Part shown: positions 24,637 to 34,348 of the stretch, piece after piece
Numbering within the stretch: the first letter of the stretch is position 1
Layout of the letters: the number at the start of each line of letters is the position of its first letter
Assembly (NCBI GenBank): GCA_040275305.1
Contig: JBEOJY010000048.1
Location: forward strand, 1 to 44,230
Direction: 5' to 3'
Source of the DNA: JBEOJY01 sp040275305
Lineage (GTDB): Bacteria; Pseudomonadota; Alphaproteobacteria; UBA9219
DNA length: 44,230 nucleotides
The notes under the pieces: model-generated
The model's database searches: none
What the model saw: only the letters and a program-made list of their open reading frames with translations
What the model was told of the DNA's origin: nothing
Made by a program: the position numbers and the translations under genes

Positions 24637-24810
24637 AAGCGCCTCATCATTGATCCGAGGGGGTCTGCTAAAGCCGCTTTTATTGCGCAATGCGCGTTTA
24701 CGCAGGCAAAACCATATGCTAAGACATTGCATACAAAGTCAAAGCCATCACGCATAACGACATTCAAAGCTCTCTTCAGATTACCACAAACTTCAAAATC
24801 GGATACAGCC

Positions 24811-25332
24811 ATGATCGATACGACGCAATCTCCCCCATCGGCCACGCAAACGGCATCGCTTGGCCAGATTGCGCAGGATCTCCCCCGTTTAATCGAACGT
24901 ATGCACAGAAGATTTCTTGACGTCGTTCGCAATGAATTGAACCGCCGCAGCATCAACGATATCAGCCCAGTGCAAGCTATGATGCTCGCGAATATCGGCA
25001 GCGAAGAAATCTCCGTGCGCGATCTCGTCGACCGTGGCTACTATCTGGGGTCGAATGCGTCCTACAACCTCAAGAATCTAATTGATGGCGGGTATGTGGA
25101 TCGGCAGACTTCTGAACGTGATCGCCGTTCCGCGCTGCTCAAGGTCACGAGCAAAGGCAAAGCCATCCTTGAAGCAGTTGTGAAACTCAACGCGCAAATG
25201 GCCGAACCGCTCGTGAAAGAAGAAGCCGTAGCCGCAGACATGGAAGGCGCATGGCGCGCGCTTCGCCGCCTCGAACATCGCTGGTCTGACAGCGTGCGCT
25301 TCACAGATGGTGGTGGAAGAGAAGAGGTTTAA
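24811..25332 (+). CDS. MarR-family transcriptional regulator (LdtR/PetP-like)
   Basis: This 173-residue winged-helix regulator starts at ATG 24811; the frame upstream runs into the ubiA promoter region. NELNRRSINDISPVQAMML leads into the DNA-binding part, where YYLGSNASYNLKNLIDGGYV is the recognition helix region and RDRRSALLKVTSKG is the wing. This exact type is common in Alphaproteobacteria: LdtR in Liberibacter acts in osmotic and cell-wall stress, and PetP affects cytochrome bc1 in Rhodobacter. The effector here is unknown. The TAA stop lies in the left end of repeat B2. Confidence 0.9.
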   Translation: MIDTTQSPPSATQTASLGQIAQDLPRLIERMHRRFLDVVRNELNRRSINDISPVQAMMLANIGSEEISVRDLVDRGYYLGSNASYNLKNLIDGGYVDRQTSERDRRSALLKVTSKGKAILEAVVKLNAQMAEPLVKEEAVAADMEGAWRALRRLEHRWSDSVRFTDGGGREEV

Positions 25333-25813
25333 CAGTCTGCTGAAAACGTTTTTGAAGCGCTGTCACGCCCACGACTTGTCGCGTCGTAGCGTAGTTGCTT
25401 AGCGACAAAGACGGAAGGCGGGTGTCCCCTTTTGTTTTTGTGTAACTGCCAAGCCAAGGCATAACAGGGTAAAGAAAAATTGTGAAGGTAAGGGCTGTCA
25501 TTGCGAGGAGTTTTCCGCTGATAACGGGAAACGACGCGGCAATCCAGAATCGAAAGCGTTGTTCCTCAGGACTCTGGGATGATGCCCCTTCCTTCAGCAT
25601 TGCCCCTCGTCCATTCAATGTTCTGCTTGGGAGTTACTGTATAGAAAAAGAAAACAGGATTCCCGCCGGAGCCTGTCCTCGCGGAGGCGGGTACGCACAT
25701 AACGCTCGTTTTTATTGAGAAATTCATCTCAACAAGCGCCGTCACACCCGCGAAGGCGGGTGTCCCATATGGTTTTTATTATTTCCTAATGAGTTCTTCA
25801 GCAGACTGTTAAA
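25328..25813. repeat. Family B MITE-like repeat, copy B2, carrying a nested family A copy
   Basis: TTTAACAGTCTGCTGAA (25328-25344) and its perfect inverse TTCAGCAGACTGTTAAA (25797-25813) bound it. The right half (TTTATTGAGAAAT...CTCAACAAGCGCCGTCACACCCGCG, about 25712-25755) is nearly the same as in B1. Without the inserted A3 copy it would be about 290 bp long. It starts at the stop of the MarR gene. Confidence 0.85.
25442..25637. repeat. Family A palindromic repeat, copy A3, nested in B2
   Basis: GTAACTGCCAAGCC (25442) and GCTTGGGAGTTAC (ending 25637) are the outer ends. The core has GTCATTGCGAGG and GGCAATCCAGA, but the right half is decayed. TGT flanks both ends. Its place inside B2 shows that it arrived later. 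Confidence 0.85.
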
Positions 25814-25871
25814 CGCCACTGAACTCAACGATCCGCCCAAAAACTGCGCCCCAACGCTAACCGAGTGCCGA

Positions 25872-25997
25872 TTAACCCTGACGAGCCTTATAGCGTGGCT
25901 TCTTCTTGTTAATGACGTAAACACGCCCCTTGCGGCGGACAACGCGGCAATTCGCATCGCGCTTCTTAAGTGATTTCAGAGAGTTGGTAACTTTCAT
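25872..25997 (-). CDS. rpmJ: 50S ribosomal protein L36 (bL36, YkgO-type)
   Basis: The 41-residue product starts MKVTNSLKSLKKRDANCRVV, followed by RRKGRVYVINKKKPRYKARQ. Only one Cys is present, so the zinc ribbon of canonical bL36 is lost, as in the zinc-independent form usual in Alphaproteobacteria. TGAGG lies upstream of ATG 25997. It was too short for common length filters but is a clear gene. Confidence 0.97.
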   Translation of the reverse strand: MKVTNSLKSLKKRDANCRVVRRKGRVYVINKKKPRYKARQG

Positions 25998-26149
25998 GGT
26001 ATCAGCCTCAGGCTTTGTGTTGTCTTGGCTTGATCGTCTGCCTGTTCATCGGAAGGCCGATCCGAGCACGGATAATTAACATCTTGATAGGGCATATACC
26101 CCAGAAACCGCACGAAACTATAGGCTGGAACCGGAGCTGTCAAGCGATA

Positions 26150-26932
26150 CTATACCCCCGAATATTTCGGCTCCCGTCCAGCAAAATGAGCCTTCACAGC
26201 CTCGCGGAAGTCGAAACTGCGCGCAGACGCGCCCCAGTAGGTATGTTCAAGCCCCATTTGCAAATTCAAATCCTGCATAAACGCTTTCGCGATCAACTTC
26301 TTCACGCCGCCGAACGCGCGCGTGGGGCCATTGGCCAAACGGTCGATCCAGCTCATAGCCTGCGCCTCAAGCGCAGTCTCGTCTACGACGGCATTAACCA
26401 ACCCCCACTCCATAGCATCAGCGACACTGATATTCTCGCTCAACATCAACCATTCCGCAGCCTTCGCCGCCCCCGCCCTGCGCGCGAGAAAATAGGACGA
26501 ACCACCGTCAGGCGTCAGCCCAAATGTCGAGAAACCGCAATTAAAGACAGAGCCCTCCGCTGCAAGAACAAGATCGCTTGCCAACATGAAGCTCATCCCC
26601 GGACCCGAAACCCTGCCTTTGACGACCGCCAACACGGGCTTCTCCATTAAATTCATCTCGCGAATTGCCGAATTGTAAGGCTGCATCATCTGGTTAGCCT
26701 TCTCGACGCCCTTTTCCAGATTTCCCGCATAAATTTCCATATCGAGGCCACTCATGAATTCCGCCCCGGCGCCGCGCAGCATCACAGCGCGCACGCGATT
26801 GTCGGTCGTCGCGTTCTTAAGGATCAACCCCGCCTGCGACGCCATGTCCGGCGTCATGGCGTTGCCCTTTTCTGGCCGATTAAAAGCCAGGATAAGCGCT
26901 GCGCCCCGCATTTCTGAAATCACTTCAGGCAT
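26150..26932 (-). CDS. Enoyl-CoA hydratase/isomerase-family protein
   Basis: This 260-residue crotonase-fold protein starts at ATG 26932, with AAGGAG eight bases before it. The CoA-binding stretch LAFNRPEKGNAMTPDM and the two oxyanion-hole regions, GAEFMSGLDMEIYAG and VKGRVSGPGMSFMLASDLVLA, are clear. FGLTPDGGSSYFLARRAGA follows; the Asp there takes the place of one catalytic Glu, as in isomerase-like members. It is thus more likely an enoyl-CoA isomerase or a specialised hydratase than FadB-type. No other fatty-acid genes are near. Confidence 0.88.
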   Translation of the reverse strand: MPEVISEMRGAALILAFNRPEKGNAMTPDMASQAGLILKNATTDNRVRAVMLRGAGAEFMSGLDMEIYAGNLEKGVEKANQMMQPYNSAIREMNLMEKPVLAVVKGRVSGPGMSFMLASDLVLAAEGSVFNCGFSTFGLTPDGGSSYFLARRAGAAKAAEWLMLSENISVADAMEWGLVNAVVDETALEAQAMSWIDRLANGPTRAFGGVKKLIAKAFMQDLNLQMGLEHTYWGASARSFDFREAVKAHFAGREPKYSGV

Positions 26933-27038
26933 ATCAATCTCCTTACGCGCAAATGGATGGACCGCCAAAAAATTGGCGTTATTCATAGTTACGTGCAAAC
27001 ATGCAGTCGTCAACCGCAATTTCGGATTACATGGAATC

Positions 27039-27245
27039 ATGTCTCCACAGCCCGAACGTCAGGAAATATTGATCGAATGCGTCAGCATAGGAGCCACGCT
27101 GAGCATAGCGGCCATCAACGCGGCGACAGGGCTGGAAGTAAGGTTTCAGGTCCCAGCGCAAACGCGCATGGAAGAAATCCGCCGTTTGGCGTCGGCGAAA
27201 TTACGCTATGTGGCCGAGAAAAAGGGCAAGTCCTTAACGGAATAA
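27039..27245 (+). CDS. Small DUF6898-like protein
   Basis: This 68-residue protein starts at ATG 27039, where a weak GGA lies upstream. REIL-like ERQEILIECVSIGATLSIAAINAATGLEV and the ending LASAKLRYVAEKKG fit the small alphaproteobacterial DUF6898 family as I remember it, whose role is unknown. It is divergent from the enoyl-CoA hydratase gene and lies just upstream of the large alpha-2-macroglobulin gene. Confidence 0.65.
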   Translation: MSPQPERQEILIECVSIGATLSIAAINAATGLEVRFQVPAQTRMEEIRRLASAKLRYVAEKKGKSLTE

Positions 27246-27311
27246 ACAGTCCCCATAACAGCGTTGCGCATCTTCCCTCCTACGCCGACATCCTATATAT
27301 TTCAACCATCC

Positions 27312-30300
27312 ATGAAACTCCGCAACAGTAAATCACTAGGCAGGCGTTTCGTATCCGCGCGAAGCGCTATCGTCATATGTTTAGCCTCTTGCCTTGCGCT
27401 TGTCGGCATACGAGCGATTGCCGCCAGCCCAGCCGAAGACGCGCCGACGCTCCATGTTCTGCGCCCCATTATTCATGCCGAAAAAGCAAAAGCTGAGTTG
27501 TGTCTGGAATTTGATCATCCGATTGTCGCGCAGAACAATGCGGAACGCCCGCCCGCATCGCTATCTTTGAAACTGGAATCCGAAGACCGCAAGCAAACGC
27601 TGACCTCTCGCGCGGCGACCTATTCAGGCAACGAGCTGTGCATTCCAAGCCTTTCGCATCGAACGACCTACAAACTTAAACTGAACGCCTTCCATAGCTC
27701 ATCAAATGGAAAGCTGGGCTCCCCCTACTCGCTGTCCTTCACAGTGCCAGCAAGGCGCTCCATGCTGGCTTTCGTCGGAGACGATACGGGGTCAACCGTC
27801 GCGCGTTGGCATGAAAATCCAGTCCTGCGCTCGATCAATGTAGCTAAAGCTAAACTCGAACTATTCCGGATCAAAGACCCGGCGCGTATGGCCGAAGCCT
27901 GGAGCCTGCGCGCGCAGACTTCCCTTGCGCCATCCGAAACCGCTACCTTCGCGCACGCGAACGGAGAATTGATCTGGCAAGGTTCGCTCGTCTTCGAAGG
28001 TAAACCCGATGAAGGCAACGAAAAACAGGTGCCCCTGCCTGAAAATGCTGAAGCGGGGTTGTACCTCGCGGTCGCCAGCGCGCCAAATCTCGTCACCAAA
28101 AAAACTGAGCTCGTGCCGATATCGGCCATGTGGCTGTTGCGTTCTGACCTCAAGATTAAACTTCTGCAAACCGATAACGGATTCCATGCGCTCGCCTATG
28201 ACGAACGCGCGGCGCAAACGCCGATCCAAGTCAATGTGACGGCATATAATCGCGATTTCAAGAAACTTGCCGAATCGCAAGCCGAAACAGACGGCGTCGC
28301 ATGGATTCAAAAACCGACGAGCAGGGGGAGCGAACGCAAGGATGAACCGCTTGTCGGAGTCGTCATGGCGACCGATAGCCGCAACCATGTCGCATTCGCT
28401 GACTTGGATAATTCTACAGCCAAATCTTCAATCTACACGTTGCCGCCGTCGGAAACAGCGCTTCTGGTAGCGCGCGCAGCCTACGCTCCCGGCGCGACGG
28501 CTGAAGCGCAGTTTGCGGCGCAGGACCAACGTGGACGCGGCCTCGCAATCAAAGGGTCAACGCTGCGTATTTTCAGGAACGATGGCGGACTATATGCCTC
28601 CTACCCTGTTCAGGAAACCGTAAACGGTAAAGCGCGCCTCGCATTCCCAACGCCGATAACCGAAGGAATCTGGCCGCTGATCTGGCAACAAAGCGACGGA
28701 ACTGAACTGGCCAGAGCGACGCTCAAAGTGGCGTCCGTCGTCAACGCCCCTCAACTCGAAGTTTCTGCGGACCGCAAAAGACTTATGCCTGACGGTGAAA
28801 TTATTTTAACCGTTCGAAGTCAAATTTCTCCCCAGTCCTCCGCGCCCTATACGGCGGGAAAAATACGGATTGAATGGAAAAAATCCGAGAACATATATTC
28901 AGGCTGGAGCGGCTATGCCTTCGGCGTAGGAACGCGCGAAGAGCGCAGGGAAGGTAAATTCTTAATTCCGAATGGAACCGCTCAGAAAAGCGTTTCTTTC
29001 GTAACGGACGAAAACGGCGCGGCGCGTATACCCGTCAGATTAGCTTCTCCGGCGCGAAGCGGCGAAACGGACTCCACCGCGTCATCGCTCTGGGTCGCCA
29101 CGCTGGCAGTTGAAGGCGAATGTGGTTCAGGAGCCTTCGCGCCGCCCTCGCTTGAACTGCCGCTCATGCCCTCTCGACTCGCGATTGGCATCAAGCCTCT
29201 GGCGCCTCAGGCGCGTTTCCCGGAAAACGGCCTCGCCCGTTTCGACATTGTCGCGCTAGATGGCGAAGGTAACCGCCTTGACGCCAACAATCTGGTCTAT
29301 CGCGTATACGAAGAAGGCCGCCGCTTCGATTGGTATCCGAACGAGGGAAAATGGGATTACAAGCCCATTCCGCACCGCACGCGCGTGGAAGGAGGATCTC
29401 TCGCCATCTCGGCCTCGAACCGCGACGGAACCCGCCTTGAAATCCCGATCACCAGCGGAATATACAAACTTGAAATCGCGGACTCGGAGGGAGAAATTCT
29501 TGCGCAAATCCCTTTCAGCGCAGGGTGGGGGACGACAGGAACGCCGCATGCGGATATTGCGCCGCTCGCATTCAAACTTATGCCAACTTCCCTGCGCCAT
29601 GGTTCCGAAGCTAAGATTCAGCTGAAGCTTGATCACCCTGCAATCATAAGGGCGATCATAGCGGACGACCGTGTGCGCAAAATCGTGCAGCAGACAAAAC
29701 ACAAAGGCAACGCGGAGATTACCTTCTCCCCCTCTTCCGACTGGGCAAGAAAAATCAAAATCACTGTGGAGATTGAAACGCCGGGGCAATCCAGCGTCCT
29801 ATACCGAGGACAGATAGAAACCACTTTGGCCTTAAGCGCTACCGCAGCAGGCATCGCGCCTTTTACAAAGAAAGAATTGGAAGAAGCCGCTTCGCAGACC
29901 CTCGCGGCGCAATCCATTAAATCAGGTCTCACATTTTCCGCAGCTTTTGAACAATCGCGATCCAGCGGCGCCCCGTCGCGAAACCAAACATCCGGCACCC
30001 TAATGGCCTTAAATTCCAGTGATCGCCTCACGCTTGAGCCAAAACGCGACTGGTCGCCCACGGAACAATTAGCCGAAAGCAAGGGCCCCACCGCTGAACA
30101 AGGCGTACGCTCCTCATCAGCCAACAAAAAACGTAAACCCCATAAAGAAGAACGCGCCTCAGGCAAACCCGGCGGAGCGGCCTTTATCGCCCCGACACCC
30201 ATTGTCAACTTGCCTACAATTCTATCCTACATCGTAGACCGCCCGGCTTACACCACTCTGGAATTAACAGGAAGTGTGCAAAACCTGCGCAAATGGAGTC

Positions 30301-31688
30301 CCCAGTTATCAGCCTCAGGTCTTTTGGCCGAATCTGCGCTGGACAATCGCGTGCGTGCGGAAACGGCTCGTATACTTGAGCGGCAATTTTCTGATGGCGG
30401 GTTTGCCCCGCTGCCGGGAGAAGAAGCCGATATACCGTCGACGACCGCCGCGCTTTCGGCCCTGTCGGCGGAACAATCTCCGGCGCTAGCCCCCGCCATA
30501 GCGCTCGCGAAGGACTGGCTGGCCCATCGCCTTGAAAACGCATGGTTTGACGAACGCGAACGCGCGGAGCGCGCGCTAGCTTACGGCGCGCTGGCAAGAT
30601 CAGGCAGAAACGATGTGTCGAACCTGCGATACTTTGCGGACACCAGCGCCAATAAAGAACTCCCTCCGCTGGCCACCGCGAATATCGCTCTGGCCTTCGC
30701 CTATGACAACGACAAAAATCAGGCGCTGTTATGGATAGATAAAACCAGATCCGCCATCGCGCGCGAACGGGTGACCGACGCCGCCATCAAACCGCCCGAA
30801 GGACTGCGAAACGCTGGCCAGCAGGATAACAACGCTGAACTTGTTTCCCCATCGAGCTTGACGGATACCGATACGCGCCCCGACCTCGTCGAGGCATGGC
30901 GAACGTTAGCCGAAAACCACTACATGAATTCCGATGAGGCGCTGTCTGAAATCAACCGTATGTCCGAGGCGATATTCGCTAAATCCGGCAAGAAACACAG
31001 CCTCGAAATAATGAATAACCTCGCATGGGCGATGAAAGATTCGCTGAGTCGAATGGAGCCGTGGCGCATAGAGATTCGCGGCGTTGAAAACCGTGTTGGT
31101 TCAGGCGTGCTCGTAGTCCCCTTGCCCCAGCTGTCGAACGAAGCTGCCATTGCCTCCCGCCAGTCGGCAGTGATCCGCAATATTTCTGGCAAACCTCTCG
31201 CGATCGAGCTGGCCCAATGGAACCGAAAATCATCGGTGCGAGCGAACATTACGCGCAAAATCCTTGAACTCGACGGCGCGCCTACGCATAATGAGCTTCG
31301 TCAAGACCAAACCTACTTGATTGTCGTCGAAGGCCAGTGGCCGGAAAGCGATGCGTCGGGCTTATTAATTGTTGAACGCCCCGATACGCTTCTGGCGACG
31401 CAAACCTGCGCGATAAACGCTATAGCCGCAGTCGGTTTTCTTGACTGGTTGAAGGATTGGAATATCACGCCTGTCCAGCATTGCGAACGAACGCAAGACG
31501 GAATCTATATCAGGTTGGCGCCCCCGCAAAGAGGGTTGACCGACAAACCATCTGGCGCATGGCGGGTTGTCTGGTTTGCCAAAACGCAGTCGCGCGGAAG
31601 TCAGATGCTGCCCCCTCCCCTCGTTCGCGCCTTGCTTCCGGGCGCGAAAGCCTACGAAGGCCCAATCGAGAAAATTAAAGTGAACTGA
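27312..31688 (+). CDS. Bacterial alpha-2-macroglobulin-like protein lacking the thioester
   Basis: This 1458-residue exported protein has a signal peptide (AIVICLASCLALVGIRAIAA) from ATG 27312. The front part is a series of beta-sandwich MG domains; the segment LLVARAAYAPGATAEAQF and RLMPDGEIILTVRSQ fit MG2/MG3-type domains of the YfhM/YfaS family. A low-complexity stretch (about 905-965) replaces much of the later MG domains. A helical toroid-like region follows (ATTAALSALSAEQS...), then the C-terminal receptor-like end (RIEIRGVENRVGSGVLVV...YLIVVEGQWPES). Where Y-G-C-L/T-E-Q is expected it reads AYTTLELTG near residue 979, and no CxEQ occurs anywhere. It therefore cannot trap proteases by a thioester. 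The usual partner pbpC is absent; ybeY follows six bases later. Confidence 0.82.
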   Translation: MKLRNSKSLGRRFVSARSAIVICLASCLALVGIRAIAASPAEDAPTLHVLRPIIHAEKAKAELCLEFDHPIVAQNNAERPPASLSLKLESEDRKQTLTSRAATYSGNELCIPSLSHRTTYKLKLNAFHSSSNGKLGSPYSLSFTVPARRSMLAFVGDDTGSTVARWHENPVLRSINVAKAKLELFRIKDPARMAEAWSLRAQTSLAPSETATFAHANGELIWQGSLVFEGKPDEGNEKQVPLPENAEAGLYLAVASAPNLVTKKTELVPISAMWLLRSDLKIKLLQTDNGFHALAYDERAAQTPIQVNVTAYNRDFKKLAESQAETDGVAWIQKPTSRGSERKDEPLVGVVMATDSRNHVAFADLDNSTAKSSIYTLPPSETALLVARAAYAPGATAEAQFAAQDQRGRGLAIKGSTLRIFRNDGGLYASYPVQETVNGKARLAFPTPITEGIWPLIWQQSDGTELARATLKVASVVNAPQLEVSADRKRLMPDGEIILTVRSQISPQSSAPYTAGKIRIEWKKSENIYSGWSGYAFGVGTREERREGKFLIPNGTAQKSVSFVTDENGAARIPVRLASPARSGETDSTASSLWVATLAVEGECGSGAFAPPSLELPLMPSRLAIGIKPLAPQARFPENGLARFDIVALDGEGNRLDANNLVYRVYEEGRRFDWYPNEGKWDYKPIPHRTRVEGGSLAISASNRDGTRLEIPITSGIYKLEIADSEGEILAQIPFSAGWGTTGTPHADIAPLAFKLMPTSLRHGSEAKIQLKLDHPAIIRAIIADDRVRKIVQQTKHKGNAEITFSPSSDWARKIKITVEIETPGQSSVLYRGQIETTLALSATAAGIAPFTKKELEEAASQTLAAQSIKSGLTFSAAFEQSRSSGAPSRNQTSGTLMALNSSDRLTLEPKRDWSPTEQLAESKGPTAEQGVRSSSANKKRKPHKEERASGKPGGAAFIAPTPIVNLPTILSYIVDRPAYTTLELTGSVQNLRKWSPQLSASGLLAESALDNRVRAETARILERQFSDGGFAPLPGEEADIPSTTAALSALSAEQSPALAPAIALAKDWLAHRLENAWFDERERAERALAYGALARSGRNDVSNLRYFADTSANKELPPLATANIALAFAYDNDKNQALLWIDKTRSAIARERVTDAAIKPPEGLRNAGQQDNNAELVSPSSLTDTDTRPDLVEAWRTLAENHYMNSDEALSEINRMSEAIFAKSGKKHSLEIMNNLAWAMKDSLSRMEPWRIEIRGVENRVGSGVLVVPLPQLSNEAAIASRQSAVIRNISGKPLAIELAQWNRKSSVRANITRKILELDGAPTHNELRQDQTYLIVVEGQWPESDASGLLIVERPDTLLATQTCAINAIAAVGFLDWLKDWNITPVQHCERTQDGIYIRLAPPQRGLTDKPSGAWRVVWFAKTQSRGSQMLPPPLVRALLPGAKAYEGPIEKIKVN

Positions 31689-31694
31689 CGCGCC

Positions 31695-32297
31695 ATGCCC
31701 TCCTTCGCAAACACAATTCGCCTTGATATTGAATATAAGCATGTCGGCTGGAACCGGACTGCAAGACTGAAAAAGCAGCTGAATCGCGCCATAGATGCCG
31801 CGTTCAAAAGGTTGCCGACCCCGCTGCAATGCGCGGGCTGCGTCACGGTGCTGCTGACTGGCGACAAACAAATTCGCGTGTTAAATCGCGCGTTCAGAAA
31901 GAAGGATTCCCCGACAAATGTGCTGTCTTTCCCGCAATTTAACCCTGAGGATTTAATGCTCGCAATGCGCGCCCAGACGGCCTCCCCGGGACGACGGAGA
32001 GAAACTTCAGGGGAATCTCTATATTTGGGCGACATTGCCATGGCATGGCAAACGGTAAAAGCCGAGGCCGCCCGCGATGGCAAAACCGTAGTCGACCATG
32101 CCACCCATCTTGTGATACATGGATTACTGCACCTATTCGGTTACGATCACATGAGGGCGAACGAGGCCAAAAAGATGGAAGCCCTAGAAATAGCGATCAT
32201 GAAGGACCTTGGCTTAGATGATCCATATCTCACGCCGACAAAAGTCCCTGTCTTAAAATCGGCCAGAAAAAAGTTACTACTTCCCACTCGTAAGTAA
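31695..32297 (+). CDS. ybeY: Endoribonuclease YbeY (16S rRNA maturation)
   Basis: YbeY is a zinc-dependent RNase for 16S rRNA 3'-end processing and ribosome quality control. It has 200 residues. The metal site is HGLLHLFGYDH with His142, His146 and His152. KKDSPTNVLSFPQ near 70-81 and YLGDIAMAW near 110-118 are also conserved. An insert of about 15 residues (AMRAQTASPGRRRETSGE) and a C-terminal tail are longer than in E. coli. It is followed by corC, the common ybeY-corC order; phoH lies 3.5 kb away. Confidence 0.96.
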   Translation: MPSFANTIRLDIEYKHVGWNRTARLKKQLNRAIDAAFKRLPTPLQCAGCVTVLLTGDKQIRVLNRAFRKKDSPTNVLSFPQFNPEDLMLAMRAQTASPGRRRETSGESLYLGDIAMAWQTVKAEAARDGKTVVDHATHLVIHGLLHLFGYDHMRANEAKKMEALEIAIMKDLGLDDPYLTPTKVPVLKSARKKLLLPTRK

Positions 32298-32303
32298 AAA
32301 ACC

Positions 32304-33269
32304 ATGCCACTACCTGCACAGCCCCCGCCGCCGCCCTCGTCAAGCGAGAGGAAAACCAATGGGCTACGAAAAAAAGAGAACTTAAACGGCGTCGTCAGAG
32401 CATTTGTTAAAAAATTACACAGTCTTTGGGGGCCACGCCACGATATGGAGGCTCTACGAGCGTTCGTGCGCGAAGTATTGGCGCAACCCTCCTCGCGCAG
32501 CGGCGTTCAGGCGGCTGAACGTATGTTGCTCTCGAACGTCCTCAAGCTTCGCGAAAGAAAAGTCAGTGATTGTTTTGTCCATCGCACCGACATCATCTCG
32601 GCGGATATTGATAATGGCATGCAGGGGGTCATAGAGCTGATGGCGCTTCATGCGCACAGCCGCATCCCGATCTATCGCGAAACGCTTGACGACGTCATCG
32701 GCATGATCCACATGAAAGACGTCGTTCACTGCCTTGCGCAAGGACAGGAGCGTACCATCGGCGATCTGCTCCGCCCGGTTCTGTATGTCGCCCACTCCAT
32801 GCCAGCAGCCAAGCTAATGCTCCAAATGCTTCAAAGCAGGCAACACATGGCGATGGTCGTGGACGAATTCGGCGGCATTGACGGCCTCGTGACCATAGAA
32901 AATCTGGTGGAACAGGTTGTTGGCGAGATCGAGGATGAACACGACCTTCCGCCCTCTCCGCCGATCGTATCGCGCGCGGACGGCGTCTTGCTGGTCGATG
33001 CGCGTATCGCTTTGGAAGACTTCCAGAACAAGACAGGTTACGCGCTACCGCCTCAGGAGGCCGAAGGCGTCGATACGCTGGGCGGCTACGTCGCCAACCA
33101 TGCAGGCCATATTCCTCACCTTGGCGAAATCGTCGTGTGTGCGGGACTGGCCTTCGATGTGCAGGAAATGGATCAAGGCAGCGTGAAGCGGCTGCGTGTG
33201 CGCCCAGCCCGCCGAAGCGAAAAATCATCGCCCGCGCCTAACCAAGATGTCCCGCAGCAAACCGAATAA
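32304..33269 (+). CDS. corC: CorC/TlyC-family CBS-domain protein
   Basis: This 321-residue protein lacks the N-terminal DUF21 membrane domain, so it is the soluble CorC/TlyC type. Two CBS domains are visible: VSDCFVHRTDIISADIDNG...HSRIPIYRETLDDVIGMIHMKDVV and VAHSMPAAKLMLQMLQSRQHMAMVVDEFGG. A C-terminal transporter-associated CorC_HlyC domain follows (VVGEIEDEHD...EGVDTLGGYVANHAGHIPHLGE). Such proteins are linked to Mg/Co efflux or adenine-nucleotide sensing. It starts six bases behind ybeY. Confidence 0.93.
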   Translation: MPLPAQPPPPPSSSERKTNGLRKKENLNGVVRAFVKKLHSLWGPRHDMEALRAFVREVLAQPSSRSGVQAAERMLLSNVLKLRERKVSDCFVHRTDIISADIDNGMQGVIELMALHAHSRIPIYRETLDDVIGMIHMKDVVHCLAQGQERTIGDLLRPVLYVAHSMPAAKLMLQMLQSRQHMAMVVDEFGGIDGLVTIENLVEQVVGEIEDEHDLPPSPPIVSRADGVLLVDARIALEDFQNKTGYALPPQEAEGVDTLGGYVANHAGHIPHLGEIVVCAGLAFDVQEMDQGSVKRLRVRPARRSEKSSPAPNQDVPQQTE

Positions 33270-33378
33270 TACAAGGGAATGATCCAGTTGGGCTTGCGTT
33301 TGTGGCCAATCCGGCTATCCATAGAAGATAAACGTGGCGATTCCTCTTCAGAAAATTTATGGCTCCGATTGGCACAGC

Positions 33379-34326
33379 ATGAAAAAGATCATCAGGATTG
33401 GCAGTCGCGGCAGCCCGCTAGCGCTATTGCAGGCTAAAGAAGTATGCGCCAGAATCATTGCGAAGAACCCTTCGCTGTCGCGCGAAGCCGAATTCGAGAT
33501 TGTGCCGATTCAAACCAGCGGAGACTGGACCCCCGGCCAAAAAGAAATCAGCTTTAGGGACGCTGGGAGCAATAAAGAACTTTTTACCAAGGAAATAGAA
33601 CAGGCATTGCTTTCCGATACCATCGACATGGCCGTCCACTCAATGAAGGATGTGGCGAGCCGATTGCCGAATGAACTGGAAATCGCCGCGATGCTGGACC
33701 GCGCTGATCCTCGCGACGCCCTGATGCTACGCGAAGCCAAAAGCCTCGCTGACCTGCCGCAAGGGGCTGTATTCGGAACATCGAGCCTGCGCAGGCAAGC
33801 GCAAATATTGGCCTTAAGACCAGACCTGAAGATAGTGCCCTTGCGCGGAAACATCGAAACCCGGCTGCGCAAACTTGAAGAGGGCAAGATCGACGCCACT
33901 ATGCTCGCCGCCGCAAGCCTTGTGCGACTTGGCATGAAAGAAAAAGCCACGGCCATTTTCGAAACCGACGCGATGACGCCCGCCGCTGGACAAGGAGCGC
34001 TCGGCATCGAAATAAAAAGTGGCGCCAATGACATCCGCGCGCTTGTCTCTAGCGTCAACGCTCCCGAAACTTTCACTTGTGTCGAAGCGGAACGGGCGTT
34101 TTTGAGGAAACTTGACGGCTCCTGCCATACGCCCATCGGGGCGTTCGCATGGTATTCAGCGCCCGATATGATCAGGTTGGAAGGTCTGGCCGCCAAGCCG
34201 GATGGCAGTTACGTGCTTAAACTGGAAGCGGAAGGCCCCGCGAAAGAAGCCGAGCAACTTGGCGCCAGCCTCGGAGAAACCTTTCGGAGCAAACTCACGC
34301 CATCGTTTTGGAGAAGTTGCGAGTAA
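33379..34326 (+). CDS. hemC: Porphobilinogen deaminase (hydroxymethylbilane synthase)
   Basis: HemC joins four porphobilinogens to hydroxymethylbilane in heme synthesis. ATG 33379 gives 315 residues and the standard start MKKIIRIGSRGSPLALLQA. Catalytic Asp91 is in AVHSMKDV. FGTSSLRRQAQI and PLRGNIETRL bind substrate. The dipyrromethane cofactor Cys249 is in LDGSCHTPIGAFA. The ribosome binding site is poor. Confidence 0.98.
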   Translation: MKKIIRIGSRGSPLALLQAKEVCARIIAKNPSLSREAEFEIVPIQTSGDWTPGQKEISFRDAGSNKELFTKEIEQALLSDTIDMAVHSMKDVASRLPNELEIAAMLDRADPRDALMLREAKSLADLPQGAVFGTSSLRRQAQILALRPDLKIVPLRGNIETRLRKLEEGKIDATMLAAASLVRLGMKEKATAIFETDAMTPAAGQGALGIEIKSGANDIRALVSSVNAPETFTCVEAERAFLRKLDGSCHTPIGAFAWYSAPDMIRLEGLAAKPDGSYVLKLEAEGPAKEAEQLGASLGETFRSKLTPSFWRSCE

Positions 34327-34348
34327 GCGCTGACGAGCCAATCAAGGC

